Shown here: positions 24,179 through 32,825 of the stretch, one piece after another | Numbering within the stretch: the stretch's first letter is position 1 | Layout: each line of letters opens with the position of its first letter | NCBI RefSeq assembly: GCF_000022025.1 | Contig: NC_011879.1 | Span: 362,859 to 426,858 of the forward strand | Reading direction: 5' to 3' | From: Pseudarthrobacter chlorophenolicus A6 | GTDB taxonomy: Bacteria > Actinomycetota > Actinomycetes > Actinomycetales > Micrococcaceae | DNA: 64,000 nucleotides | Notes under the pieces: model-generated | What the model saw: the letters and a program-made list of their open reading frames with translations, nothing else | Database searches by the model: none | What the model was told of the DNA's origin: nothing | Made by a program: the position numbers and the translations under genes

Positions 24179-25060
24179 ATGCCGGCGTCCGTCACCCTAG
24201 CCATCTACGCCATCACCGTCTCGGTCCCACTGCTGCTGTGGTGCGTCTTTCTGGGCCGGGACAAGAGCCGCGAGGTGGTCCGGGAGAACCTGTTCCGGGG
24301 CTTCGAGGAATCCTCCAAGGACAGCACCGCGGGCCGTCGCTGGTCCCTCGCCGCCACAGCCCGCCGGTTCACCATGCCGCGCGCGATCGCCCGTCTGGAC
24401 CGGCTGCACGCCCTCGCGGGACGGCCCGCCGCCTGGCCGCTGGAGCGCGTGATCGCCGCCAAGCCGGTGCTGGCCGTGGTGGCTTTCCTGCTGGGTCTGC
24501 TGCTCTACACCGGCCGGCCCGGAGCACCCTTGATGCTGCTGGTCATCGCCGTCACCGTGACCGCCTACTTCGTCCCGGACCTCCTGCTCCAGAGCAGGGG
24601 ACAGGAACGGCAGAAGCTGATCGGGCTCGAACTGCCCGACACCCTGGACCAGATGATGATCGCCGTGGAGGCAGGTCTCGGCTTCGACTCCGCCATGGCC
24701 AGGGCCGGCGACAAGGGCAAGGGTCCGCTGGCCAACGAACTCGTCCGGACCCTGCAGGACATGCAGATCGGCCGGTCCCGAAGGGAAGCCTACGAGGCGC
24801 TCGGGGAACGGACCAGCGTTCCGGACCTTGACGCGTTCATCCGCTCCGTCGTCCAGGCAGACATCTACGGCATCTCGATCAGCAAGGTACTGCGGACCCA
24901 GGCCGGAGAGATACGGCTCAAGCGCCGCCAGCGCGCCGAAGAGAAGGCCATGCAGATCCCGGTCAAAGTCATCATCCCGTTGATGCTCTGCATTCTTCCC
25001 GTCCTCTTCATCGCGCTCCTCGGCCCGGCCGTCCTGAACGTCATCAACCAGTTCGGCTAA
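24179..25060 (+). CDS. tadC: TadC-like inner-membrane platform protein
   Basis: 293 residues from the ATG at 24179 (AAAGGAG 6 nt upstream; the longer frame from 24104 lies over the tadB end). An N-terminal membrane helix, two central helices (residues 95-135) and the T2SSF domain are visible: LPDTLDQMMIAVEAGLGFDSAMARA, then RTQAGEIRLKRRQRAEEKAMQIPVK and a C-terminal helix pair. It is the last gene of the tad operon. Confidence 0.92.
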   Translation: MPASVTLAIYAITVSVPLLLWCVFLGRDKSREVVRENLFRGFEESSKDSTAGRRWSLAATARRFTMPRAIARLDRLHALAGRPAAWPLERVIAAKPVLAVVAFLLGLLLYTGRPGAPLMLLVIAVTVTAYFVPDLLLQSRGQERQKLIGLELPDTLDQMMIAVEAGLGFDSAMARAGDKGKGPLANELVRTLQDMQIGRSRREAYEALGERTSVPDLDAFIRSVVQADIYGISISKVLRTQAGEIRLKRRQRAEEKAMQIPVKVIIPLMLCILPVLFIALLGPAVLNVINQFG

Positions 25061-25093
25061 AGAACCGGCCGCGCACACGGGAGTGCAGACTGC

Positions 25094-25102
25094 CGCACAC
25101 AT
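25094..25102 (+). promoter_or_regulatory. Class B core (LGFP protein gene)
   Basis: CGCACACAT about 64 nt before the ATG at 25167; no clear GGTGAG box at the expected distance. Confidence 0.55.
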
Positions 25103-25166
25103 GGGAATTAGTTCAACGACTGTACTATTTCACCTCGGCAGCCCTTCGACGCTACGGAAGCACCCC

Positions 25167-27254
25167 ATGTTCAAGAAAAACCTCATCACGGCGGCCTTCA
25201 TGGCCGCAGCCATCGCCCTCGGCACCCTGGCCACCAGCCCTCCCGCCCAAGCGTCAGCGCAGGTGTACAACCCGTGCGCCAAGCTCAGCCACGGCCAGAC
25301 CAAGTTCTCCGGTTTCGGCGCGAACAGAGTCACCTTCGCCACCGCGACAGACCGCAACTCGAACGTCCTGACCATCACCGGGTGCCGCCGCTCGGGAAGC
25401 GGCTACGTGCAGGAATGGCAGGACTGGGGCTACGGCGGGCTGAGGGGCTTCTCACCCCAGAACCAGGCATGGGAGGACACCTACCGCACCCCGACCGGCT
25501 CCTTCAGCTTCACCGAGGCACTCGGCCGCCGGAACCCCGGCACCACCCTGAGGTACCACACAGTCAACACCATGTCCCGCTGGGGCGGTGAGCGGGGCGC
25601 GACCTACAACCAGTACTTCGAAGGCGCGGGCGGCCCATCGGATGAGAACCTCTGGAAGTACATGAACGAGGGCTACTACGAGCAGGCCGCGGTCATCAAC
25701 TACAACCGGCTCCCCGATGCTCGGACCGTTCAGGGGGCATCCTTCGCCATCTTCTTCCACGCCGGTAGGGTTCCCAGCGCCGGCTGTGTGTCCACCAGCC
25801 TGAGCACCGTCACCAGGCTGCTGAAGACGAACCGCCCCGGCGACCGGATCATCATGGGCGCCGTCGATGACGTCTTCACCCCGTACTCGAGCAACCCGTT
25901 CGGTGCGATCACGGCCCGATACGCCAGGAGCGGCGGCCCGGCAGGCATCCTCGGCGTGCCCGCAGGAAACGAGACTGGGGGATTGGTCCGGGGAGGCGCC
26001 CAGCAGCTCTTCCGCAATGGCGCCATCACCTGGTCGTCGGCGACCGGCGCCAGGATCACCACGGGTGCGATCAGGAGTGCGTGGCTGCGTGCCGGGGCCC
26101 AGAACGGGGCGCTCGGCTACCCGACGACCGAGGAGGTCAGAGGACTGAGGAGCGGCGGGGCTGCGCAGTCCTACCAAGGCGGAGCCGTCCTCTGGACCGC
26201 CGGGACTGGCGCCCACCCGACCTCTGGCGCCATCCGTGCTGCCTGGCTTCGCGCCGGCGGCCAGAACGGCTACCTCGGCTACCCCGTGAGTGACGAGATC
26301 AAGGGCCTGAAGAACGGCGGGGCCTACCAGACGTTCCAGGGCGGCAGCATCCACTGGAGCGCTGCCAGCGGTGCGCACATCACCAAGGGCGCGATCCGAT
26401 CCGCGTGGGGTGTCAAGAGCTACGAACGCGGTGTCCTCGGCTACCCGACCTCCGATGAGATCAAGGGTCTGAAGAACGGCGGGGCCTACCAGACGTTCCA
26501 GGGCGGGGCCATCCACTGGTCCGCCGCCACCGGGGCTCACCCCACCACCGGTGCCATCCGTACCAAGTGGGCGGCGGCAGGCTCCGAAAACGGGGTGCTC
26601 GGCTACCCGACCAGCTCCGAGCTCACCCTCACCAACGGAGGCAAGTACCAGACGTTCCAGGGCGGGGCCATCTATTGGACCCCGGCGACAGGAGCCCACA
26701 TTTCCAAGGGTGGCATCCGCAGCGCTTGGGCCCAGCACGGCTACGAACGCGGTCCGCTGGGTTACCCAACGACTGATGAGTTCGGGGTGCCGGGCGGCAT
26801 CCGGCAGAACTACCAGGGCGGCTCCATCCTCTGGTCCTCGTTCACCGGCGCGAGGAGCCTGATCGGCGGCATGGCGACCAAGTACGACGCAACCGGCGGC
26901 CCCGTTCTCGGCTTCCCCACCGAGGAGCAGACGGCAGCCCTCAACGGGGGACTGATCCAGTATTTCCAGAACGGCGCCATCATCATGACCCCGTCCAAGA
27001 GCTACTTCGTCACGACCGGAAAGATCCGCCTCGCCTGGGTAGGCCAAGGGGCTGAGAAGGGGAAGCTCGGCTACCCGACATCGGCCATCGTGACCGTTCC
27101 GGGAGGCGCCGAGCAGACGTTCGCCGGAGGCAGCATCTTCCTCAGTTCCACCGGAGTGACCACGGTGAAATACCCGGTTGCCCCGGCACCGGCCGTGGTG
27201 CCCAGTGCCCCTGCCTCGCCAGAACCGACGCCGACGGCCTCTGCCCCTGCCTAG
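25167..27254 (+). CDS. Secreted L,D-transpeptidase-like protein with eight LGFP repeats
   Basis: 695 residues from the ATG at 25167. A signal peptide (MFKKNLITAAFMAAAIALG, cleavage near AQASA) is followed by an L,D-transpeptidase-type domain to about residue 235, with TPTGSFSFTEAL and the active-site pattern HAGRVPSAGCVS. Eight LGFP repeats follow at about residues 245-660 (variants LGVPAGNE, LGYPTTEE, LGYPTSDE, LGFPTEEQ), which in actinomycetes bind the cell wall, and then a Pro/Ala/Thr tail. It may anchor or remodel wall around the pilus, being placed right after tadC. Catalysis is inferred from the Cys/His pattern. Confidence 0.85.
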   Translation: MFKKNLITAAFMAAAIALGTLATSPPAQASAQVYNPCAKLSHGQTKFSGFGANRVTFATATDRNSNVLTITGCRRSGSGYVQEWQDWGYGGLRGFSPQNQAWEDTYRTPTGSFSFTEALGRRNPGTTLRYHTVNTMSRWGGERGATYNQYFEGAGGPSDENLWKYMNEGYYEQAAVINYNRLPDARTVQGASFAIFFHAGRVPSAGCVSTSLSTVTRLLKTNRPGDRIIMGAVDDVFTPYSSNPFGAITARYARSGGPAGILGVPAGNETGGLVRGGAQQLFRNGAITWSSATGARITTGAIRSAWLRAGAQNGALGYPTTEEVRGLRSGGAAQSYQGGAVLWTAGTGAHPTSGAIRAAWLRAGGQNGYLGYPVSDEIKGLKNGGAYQTFQGGSIHWSAASGAHITKGAIRSAWGVKSYERGVLGYPTSDEIKGLKNGGAYQTFQGGAIHWSAATGAHPTTGAIRTKWAAAGSENGVLGYPTSSELTLTNGGKYQTFQGGAIYWTPATGAHISKGGIRSAWAQHGYERGPLGYPTTDEFGVPGGIRQNYQGGSILWSSFTGARSLIGGMATKYDATGGPVLGFPTEEQTAALNGGLIQYFQNGAIIMTPSKSYFVTTGKIRLAWVGQGAEKGKLGYPTSAIVTVPGGAEQTFAGGSIFLSSTGVTTVKYPVAPAPAVVPSAPASPEPTPTASAPA

Positions 27255-27257
27255 GAC

Positions 27258-27292
27258 CAGAACAGCCCCGGTGGAGTTCCGGGGCTGTTCTG
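27258..27292. terminator. Bidirectional terminator
   Basis: Perfect 14-bp repeat CAGAACAGCCCCGG / CCGGGGCTGTTCTG with a 7-nt loop between convergent genes. Confidence 0.85.
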
Positions 27293-27317
27293 TGGTGGAG
27301 GATTCTAGGCCGATCGG

Positions 27318-28472
27318 CTACTTCAGCATGTCCGCAATCTTCTCGTCCTGGATGTTCTTGAGTGCGCCGTCGCGCTTCTTTTGCAGGTCCGAACCCTTCC
27401 GGTCCTTCGCCGGCAACTGCTTCAAGGCCACATCGAGATCGGCCACCTGCTTGGCCATCACCATGTCGTTGAATGCTGTCACGACTTCAACGAGGTCAGA
27501 CGCCACACCGTCACTGGTCGCCCCGTAAAACCTTTCATACAGGACCGCACTGACGGCTGACGGAGCCCATTTTTTGAGCTGGTTCTTCTCTTGCCCGCTT
27601 AGCCTGGCAAGAATGTAGGGCGCGCCCTCCAAAACTTCGCGCTCTGGATTCTGGCGGTAGCGCAGTGTCCCGCTTTCCTCGTCGACCACGTATTGCTCGC
27701 CGCGGTAGTCGAATTCCCTGGCGATAATGGACCCTCCAACTCCCTGGACAGTCTCCGGCTCCTTGTCTCCGTAGAAGAGCACCCAGGATGCCTTGGCCGA
27801 TGTGAAGCCCTCTTCGGCGATCGGCAGGGGGCTCCAGGTCGAGATCCAGTCCCTGTCGTCATCGAACCACCCGTCCATGGCCCGCGCTGCGAACTTGATG
27901 GCGGTGGACGCGGCGTAGACGATTGCTGCCGGCCCGGCTGTCGGAGGAAATGCCGTGAAGATCGGCAAGTTGCTGACCTTTCCGACGGCATCAGTCCAAA
28001 CCTCAAGCTTTGCCGGGTCAAAGCGATCGAAGGACATCCGGACTTCGACATCCAGGGATGAGTGGATCATGCCCGGACTGTAGTAGACGACGTTGGAACC
28101 GCCTTCGTGTGGGGACGGCAACAGTGCTTCCCCCGCGGACGCGTCCTTGAAGTAATAGTGCATGGCCGTAGGCGCAGCATCGTTCAGAAACGGATTCTTG
28201 ACGGCCGAAGCGACCAAGATCCCGCCAATCCGCTCACGGTCATGCCAGCCTGCGCTGCCCGGAAAGATGCTTTCGATCGTCAAGCTCAGAGGACGACCGA
28301 AGCCAATTTCTGTAAAAGGAACGGTGCTAGCTTCAGCGGCCCCAGGTATCGGCTCTGTCTTTTCCTGGGACCGGATGACGGTCGAAATTGGCTGGACGTT
28401 GATTGTTTTGTCCCTGCGGCCAGAGATCGGTGTAACCAAGTTTGATTCTCTGTCGAATCGTTCGTCTTTCAT
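27318..28472 (-). CDS. Hypothetical protein
   Basis: 384 residues from the ATG at 28472 (GAAGG upstream); the longer frame to 28592 runs into the divergent promoter region. No signal peptide is seen. Central segments are mixed alpha/beta with many aromatic residues (HYYFKDASAGEALL, VVYYSPGMIHSSLDVEVRMSF) and the C-terminus is a Lys/Asp-rich coiled coil (LPAKDRKGSDLQKKRDGALKNI). I recognise no family. It stands alone between the wall protein and a divergent GGQF-motif gene. Confidence 0.65.
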   Translation of the reverse strand: MKDERFDRESNLVTPISGRRDKTINVQPISTVIRSQEKTEPIPGAAEASTVPFTEIGFGRPLSLTIESIFPGSAGWHDRERIGGILVASAVKNPFLNDAAPTAMHYYFKDASAGEALLPSPHEGGSNVVYYSPGMIHSSLDVEVRMSFDRFDPAKLEVWTDAVGKVSNLPIFTAFPPTAGPAAIVYAASTAIKFAARAMDGWFDDDRDWISTWSPLPIAEEGFTSAKASWVLFYGDKEPETVQGVGGSIIAREFDYRGEQYVVDEESGTLRYRQNPEREVLEGAPYILARLSGQEKNQLKKWAPSAVSAVLYERFYGATSDGVASDLVEVVTAFNDMVMAKQVADLDVALKQLPAKDRKGSDLQKKRDGALKNIQDEKIADMLK

Positions 28473-28585
28473 CGATGTGCCTTCCATAGATATTTCAGGA
28501 ATGGCCGCCCCCGCATCGGTATAACCGACCAGTTTAGGAATGTGCGTTGAGACCTTCAATAGGGAATGGCGTATCGCGGGAGTGC

Positions 28586-28594
28586 CGCACACAG
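28586..28594 (+). promoter_or_regulatory. Class B-like core (28629 gene)
   Basis: CGCACACAG, one mismatch at the last base, about 34 nt before the ATG at 28629. Confidence 0.5.
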
Positions 28595-28628
28595 ACTGGG
28601 TGACGCCATCTCATTCACCAGGAGCATC

Positions 28629-29429
28629 ATGACCGAAAACATCGCCCGCCAGCCGCAAGGAATCCCCGCCGGCGGCCAGTTTGCCGCTACCGCCCACGCG
28701 GAACCCGATGTTGCCCTGGCCCCTCCCGCGCCCCGCCCGGTGGAGACGCTGCGGAAACTCCGCGGGCACGACTTCTACCCGCCGGCCGAGGAGATGGCAG
28801 CCTGGCCCGCGCTGTACGCCACCGACGGTGAGGGCCCGCTCGGCGACAAGCCTCTGCAGGCGCACTACTTTCAGGGCGGCATGGACTGGTACATCGCCGA
28901 GTACGACCCTAAAGCGAACGAAGCATTCGGCTACGTCGATCTTGGCCACGGCGGCGAATGGGGATACATCGACCTCGCGGAAGTTGAAAGCGTCCGCGGC
29001 CAGTCCGGCCTTCCCATCGAGCGCGACCTGGACTTCAAACCAGGCACTCTTGCCAAGGAGTGCATCCGGAAGTACAAGGATGAGGCCACGGCCGCCGAAA
29101 CCGAAGCGGCGCTGGCGGCCCTCCTGCGTGACCCGTCGCCGGTGGAGGGATCATCTGCTGAGGATGATGACCGCGATGACCGGTGGGACGGACCAGACGA
29201 GCCCGATCCGCTCAGCCCGGAAGACCGCAAGCAGTGGGACGACATGCATAGGTTCGGCTACAACTACGGGCATGCAGTCCTCGGAGTTACGGGCTTCGAG
29301 ACGCGCGACAAGGTCGAAGAATTTGCCGGTTTCGTGGCCAACGCCTATATGGAGTCCGGCTGGAATCTGAACATGGACATCCACGGCGTCGTTGACGACT
29401 GGATGCAGCAGGAACGCCCGCTCGGATAG
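28629..29429 (+). CDS. Hypothetical protein with GIPxGGQF N-terminal motif
   Basis: 266 residues from the ATG at 28629 (CAGGAGCATC upstream). The N-terminus RQPQGIPAGGQFAATAHAE matches the gene at base 1. A Pro/Ala linker follows, then a domain with HYFQGGMDWYIAEYDPKANEAFGYVDLG that resembles single-domain plasmid proteins of unknown function, and an acidic helical C-terminus. No catalytic motif is recognised. The shared tag on otherwise unrelated bodies suggests a common localisation or processing step. Confidence 0.75.
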   Translation: MTENIARQPQGIPAGGQFAATAHAEPDVALAPPAPRPVETLRKLRGHDFYPPAEEMAAWPALYATDGEGPLGDKPLQAHYFQGGMDWYIAEYDPKANEAFGYVDLGHGGEWGYIDLAEVESVRGQSGLPIERDLDFKPGTLAKECIRKYKDEATAAETEAALAALLRDPSPVEGSSAEDDDRDDRWDGPDEPDPLSPEDRKQWDDMHRFGYNYGHAVLGVTGFETRDKVEEFAGFVANAYMESGWNLNMDIHGVVDDWMQQERPLG

Positions 29430-29535
29430 CGGGCAGTTCGCCACGAACCTTCATTTCGATGGTGGTGGCATCGGCTGGGCCCGCCCTCCACTACCGTTTG
29501 ACGTACCCCATGCAGCGACCAGAGAGCGAGGCGTC

Positions 29536-30411
29536 ATGACTTCTCAGCCCGGCAAGCCCTTCCGATGTGTGGACCATTCCTCTGAGCAAACCGACCTGTC
29601 TGGAATCGTGACCAATCTCAAGAGAGTCAGGGCACAAAGCCGCATGAAGCTGGCCAACGACAGCCTGACTCGGGCGTTCCTGGATGCCGCCCTGAGTCTG
29701 ACGGAAGATCTCTTCAGTGCGCCATCAGTAGCCGGGGACGAGGAAGTCCGGCCGACCATGTCCTACCTGTCCAAGCCCAAGGTCCTCAGCAGGGCCCAGC
29801 AAGATCACGCGCACCTCGTTCCCACCGAGGCAAAATTCCGAGATAGGTGGGCTGCCCATCAGCACTTCCTAGCGGACTTCATCGCTTATGCCCTCACCGC
29901 GAGGCACTGGAGCCTGCAAATCGCCCTGGCTGACCGATCCGCGGAGCTACTGACATCAGGAGCGGACTTCTCGAAGGCCGTCCACGAAGTCGCCTATGAA
30001 GACCTGAAGCTGGTCCTGGACCTGCCCGCCTACAGATTTCAGCTCCTGGCTGTCGCGTCGTCCGCCGCAGACAGTGTGGCGTCCGACGCTCTTTCCTCCA
30101 TGTACTCAACACTTTCGGACGCCTGGTGCCAGCTCTATGTAAGGGTCTTCGACCACTACGGGGTGCGGTTTCGGAAAGGCGTCTCCATCGAGATGTTCAA
30201 CATCATCCTGCAGTCCACCGCCGAGGGGCTTGGCATGAGGCTGCTTGCAGGAGTGGATGAGCCGATTCTCAACCACGAGGAAAAATCCTCGCTGTTAGGC
30301 ACGGCGGCACTGGCATTGATGCTTGCGTTCCTTGACGCCGGCGACGACCTGACCCTGGAAGAGCTGGCCGAGAGGGCACTTTCTCAGTTCCAGCAAACTA
30401 CCTCTGCATAA
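29536..30411 (+). CDS. All-helical hypothetical protein, weakly TetR-like
   Basis: 291 residues from the ATG at 29536; the longer frame from 29392 overlaps the upstream gene. The N-terminus VTNLKRVRAQSRMKLANDSLTRAFLDAAL could be a degenerate DNA-binding region, followed by KFRDRWAAHQHFLADFIAYAL and a long helical C-terminal half reminiscent of TetR ligand-binding domains. There is no clear helix-turn-helix, so a regulator role is only a possibility. Confidence 0.6.
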   Translation: MTSQPGKPFRCVDHSSEQTDLSGIVTNLKRVRAQSRMKLANDSLTRAFLDAALSLTEDLFSAPSVAGDEEVRPTMSYLSKPKVLSRAQQDHAHLVPTEAKFRDRWAAHQHFLADFIAYALTARHWSLQIALADRSAELLTSGADFSKAVHEVAYEDLKLVLDLPAYRFQLLAVASSAADSVASDALSSMYSTLSDAWCQLYVRVFDHYGVRFRKGVSIEMFNIILQSTAEGLGMRLLAGVDEPILNHEEKSSLLGTAALALMLAFLDAGDDLTLEELAERALSQFQQTTSA

Positions 30412-30423
30412 AGAGGTCTTTCA

Positions 30424-30449
30424 CAAGAGGACGCGCTCAAGTCCTCTTG
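30424..30449 (+). terminator. Inverted repeat after the 29536 gene
   Basis: CAAGAGGAC-N8-GTCCTCTTG, a 9-bp perfect repeat 13 bp after the stop codon; terminator or operator. Confidence 0.5.
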
Positions 30450-30567
30450 GCCGGCATCTTTTCCTGCCCGGCTCCCGTTGATGGACTGGTCCTGTGACCG
30501 GTGCAGCGGGCACGAGAGAAGTTGGGGGACCTCGCTCGAAGTCCCGTCGGCCCTGAAGGAGTTCTCA

Positions 30568-30882
30568 ATGAAACGCAAACTTACGTCCCTCGCCCTCGGA
30601 ACCGCTGTCGTAACAGCCCTGATGCTGCCACTCAGTGCAGGCCCGGCATCGGCCGCGCCGAACGGTTGCTACGCAGGCGGTGGGTACACCTACGCCACCG
30701 CATTCTGCTCCGGCGGTACCGGCTCCTACCAGGCGTACGCTGTCTGCTTCCAGTCCTACTGGCCCTTCTTCCAGACGTTCGTGCAGAGCGACTGGAAGCG
30801 CGCAGGAAGCGGACAGACCGCATGGGTATGGTGCCCGTTTGGTTACAACGTAAAGTCCCGTGGAGTGGGCCTTCGCAACTAG
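30568..30882 (+). CDS. Small secreted Cys-rich protein
   Basis: 104 residues from the ATG at 30568 (GAAGGAG 7 nt upstream). The signal peptide MKRKLTSLALGTAVVTALML ends near ASAA. The mature part, about 75 residues, is rich in Gly, Tyr, Trp and Phe and has four Cys (GCYAGGG, AFCSGG, AVCFQSYW, WVWCPFG), probably two disulfides. It could be a bacteriocin-like or wall-associated peptide; no immunity gene is apparent. Function not recognised. Confidence 0.7.
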   Translation: MKRKLTSLALGTAVVTALMLPLSAGPASAAPNGCYAGGGYTYATAFCSGGTGSYQAYAVCFQSYWPFFQTFVQSDWKRAGSGQTAWVWCPFGYNVKSRGVGLRN

Positions 30883-30968
30883 GACGAGCAATCAATCGTC
30901 CAGCGCGGATATTCCCGCGGCGGCCAACGTCATCTAAAGACGGCGGCCGCCGCATCTATGTGGGACTC

Positions 30969-31715
30969 TCAAGCACTCAAACCGATCACCAACATCCGAT
31001 TTGTCCCGGGGATGCAAGTCTGAAGAGCGACGGCCGGGAAGCGCCCAAGGACTGCCAGGACATCGTTTGTGGTCCCGCCCTTGGGGACGGTTCCCCTGTC
31101 CGACACCGTGTAGCTGCCCAAGCCGCTGATGGTGACATGATCGCCGGTCTGGAGATCCGAGAAGCGCTCCCATCCGCCACAGGAATCGTGCTCTGCGACC
31201 GAGAAGTATTCCGTGACAGGCGTGAAGTGGACCGGCCCGATGCACAGGTCGACCGCTTCCTGGCCGCCCGCTCCGGCCAGGTACACCATCCGTACTGCCG
31301 GCGCCGGACTTGGCACCGGAGGAGCGGCTTTGGTTTCCGGCTCGACCATGACAGCAGGAGCAACCGCCACAGCCGGAGGCTCCGGGCGGGCTGCCGCCGC
31401 GGGCGCGGGTGGGGGAGCCTCGGATGAAGGTGCAGGAGAAGGCGTACGGGCCGGCACCTCGACCGAGGTAGCGGCCGACTGGTCCGTGGGCTCGGCGGGT
31501 ACGGCGGGCCTCTCAGCCAGGGGCAGGGCGGAGCCTGCCGTGCGTGATGCAGCGCTCAATTGAACTGGCTCTGGCACTACGGTCGCCGAGGACGCAGAAC
31601 CGGTCAACGCCAGCGCGAACGCGGCGGCGATAAGGGGTGCCGGAACTATGCGCCGAACCGAAGGCGTCTTGATCTGGTGCCGGGTCGCGGCGCGATGTCT
31701 TCCTCGTGAGGTCAT
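30969..31715 (-). CDS. Sortase-like (class E/F-type) exported protein
   Basis: 248 residues. A Tat-neutral signal anchor (RRIVPAPLIAAAFALALTG) is followed by an Ala/Pro/Thr-rich stalk to about residue 140. The C-terminal domain keeps the sortase catalytic triad order: His in VAEHDSCGGWERF, then GDHVTISGLGSYTVSD, and Cys and Arg in LQTCIPGTNRML. It is shorter than most sortases and its substrate motif is not evident in the window. It may act on the pilin-like or wall proteins. A class A motif upstream ties it to those genes. Confidence 0.7.
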   Translation of the reverse strand: MTSRGRHRAATRHQIKTPSVRRIVPAPLIAAAFALALTGSASSATVVPEPVQLSAASRTAGSALPLAERPAVPAEPTDQSAATSVEVPARTPSPAPSSEAPPPAPAAAARPEPPAVAVAPAVMVEPETKAAPPVPSPAPAVRMVYLAGAGGQEAVDLCIGPVHFTPVTEYFSVAEHDSCGGWERFSDLQTGDHVTISGLGSYTVSDRGTVPKGGTTNDVLAVLGRFPAVALQTCIPGTNRMLVIGLSA

Positions 31716-31774
31716 AGCGGATGGCCATCCTTGAAAATGGGTGGTTCACGGGATAGGGCTGGTCCTTCTACCAG

Positions 31775-31788
31775 GACTCATGCGTAGG
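31775..31788 (-). promoter_or_regulatory. Class A promoter motif (sortase-like gene)
   Basis: CCTACGCATGAGTC on the minus strand, matching the core CTACGCATG about 60 nt before the ATG at 31715. Confidence 0.55.
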
Positions 31789-31807
31789 CACCTGCTGGAG
31801 CCCGCCC

Positions 31808-31837
31808 GGGGAGCACACCTCATCGCTCCGCACACAT
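31808..31837 (+). promoter_or_regulatory. Class B promoter motif (31846 gene)
   Basis: GGGGAG-N15-CGCACACAT, 8 nt before the ATG. Confidence 0.75.
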
Positions 31838-31845
31838 AGGAAGGC

Positions 31846-32166
31846 ATGCCTATTGCAGACACAGCCACGCTGGAACTTTCCGACACCGCCGCCCTTGCAG
31901 CCGCCGTTGAGAGCGCCTTCACCAATCCGCTCGACTCCAAGGCAGATGCCTATAGGGAGGCCGTCAATTACGTCAGGGCACTTCCCGAGGCCAGTGGGAA
32001 CCCGCGGGTGGACTCGCACCGCGCGTGGTTCCTCAGCCGCATGGACTTGCTCGAGTCCGTGTCTTTGCGCCAGTCCGAGAGAGATTACATCCACGGCAAG
32101 TGCGCCCACGCCGCGCTGGAGATCGGCTTCTACCGGGGCGACCTGTCCTACGACTGGCGCCACTGA
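31846..32166 (+). CDS. Small hypothetical protein
   Basis: 106 residues, helical, no signal peptide (ALAAAVESAFTNPLDSKADA; LESVSLRQSERDYIHGKCAHAALEIGFYRG). The ATG follows the class B core by 8 nt, with AGGAAGG in between. First of a run of four short, mainly class-B-driven genes. No family recognised. Confidence 0.65.
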   Translation: MPIADTATLELSDTAALAAAVESAFTNPLDSKADAYREAVNYVRALPEASGNPRVDSHRAWFLSRMDLLESVSLRQSERDYIHGKCAHAALEIGFYRGDLSYDWRH

Positions 32167-32192
32167 ACCGCGGTGCAAGATGGATGTGCAAC

Positions 32193-32222
32193 GGGAAGGG
32201 CTGACGCCGCTTCCGCACACAT
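32193..32222 (+). promoter_or_regulatory. Class B promoter motif (exonuclease gene)
   Basis: GGGAAG-N15-CGCACACAT, 7 nt before the ATG at 32230. Confidence 0.75.
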
Positions 32223-32229
32223 AACCTGC

Positions 32230-32793
32230 ATGGAAACGACCCCCGGCCTGAACTTCACGGCCATCGACTTCGAAGCAGCCAACTCCGACCGTGCCTCAGC
32301 GTGCTCGGTGGGCGTGACGACGGTGCGCGACGGACTCATCACCGGCACGACGTCCTGGCTGATCCGACCCTTCACCGGCCTGGATTCCTTCGACGCCTAT
32401 GCCAGCCGGATCCACGGGATCGACGCCTCCATGGTGATCGATGCCCAGCCGCTGAAGGACGCCATGCTCCGGCTGTCCGGGATCATCGGGGACGGCCCGG
32501 TGCTCGCGCACAACATCACCTATGACGCGACGGTTCTGCGCCACTCTTTCGAACTCACCGGCCTGGGCCAGCCGCGCAACGAGTTCCGCTGCACCCAGAC
32601 CCTGTCCCGGGCGGCGCTGCAGCTGGAGAAAACCAGACTGCACGTGGTGACCGCATATCTGGGGCTTCCCGAGTTCGACAATCACGATGCCGCCGCGGAC
32701 TCCCTGGCCTGCGCCCGCATCGCCCTGCACATCGCTGCTCGTCGCCGCGCATCAACCATCACGGAGCTGTACCAGAGCCGCGGGATCGGCTGA
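32230..32793 (+). CDS. DnaQ-like 3'-5' exonuclease
   Basis: 187 residues from the ATG at 32230. DEDDh motifs are present: exoI in FTAIDFEAANS, exoII around VLAHNITYDATVL and the exoIII-epsilon motif NHDAAADSLACARIAL, with His and Asp in place. The size and HGI substrate-loop motif match the epsilon/DnaQ-like family. It may proofread for the element's own polymerase III alpha. The start lies exactly 7 nt after the class B core, with no ribosome site in between. Confidence 0.88.
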   Translation: METTPGLNFTAIDFEAANSDRASACSVGVTTVRDGLITGTTSWLIRPFTGLDSFDAYASRIHGIDASMVIDAQPLKDAMLRLSGIIGDGPVLAHNITYDATVLRHSFELTGLGQPRNEFRCTQTLSRAALQLEKTRLHVVTAYLGLPEFDNHDAAADSLACARIALHIAARRRASTITELYQSRGIG

Positions 32794-32809
32794 CGGAACA
32801 CGGCGCAGC

Positions 32810-32818
32810 CGCACACAG
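32810..32818 (+). promoter_or_regulatory. Class B-like core (32826 gene)
   Basis: CGCACACAG, 7 nt before the ATG at 32826. Confidence 0.55.
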
Positions 32819-32825
32819 CCAAGAC

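Noticed and set aside
25452-27047. 531-codon minus-strand open frame over the LGFP gene
   Set aside because: Periodic composition mirrors the LGFP repeats in the opposite strand; no start signal.
31829-31837. CGCACACAT copies considered as dispersed repeats or REP-like elements
   Set aside because: Only short boxes with fixed spacing are conserved, flanks differ, and orientation always follows the adjacent gene, which fits promoters better.
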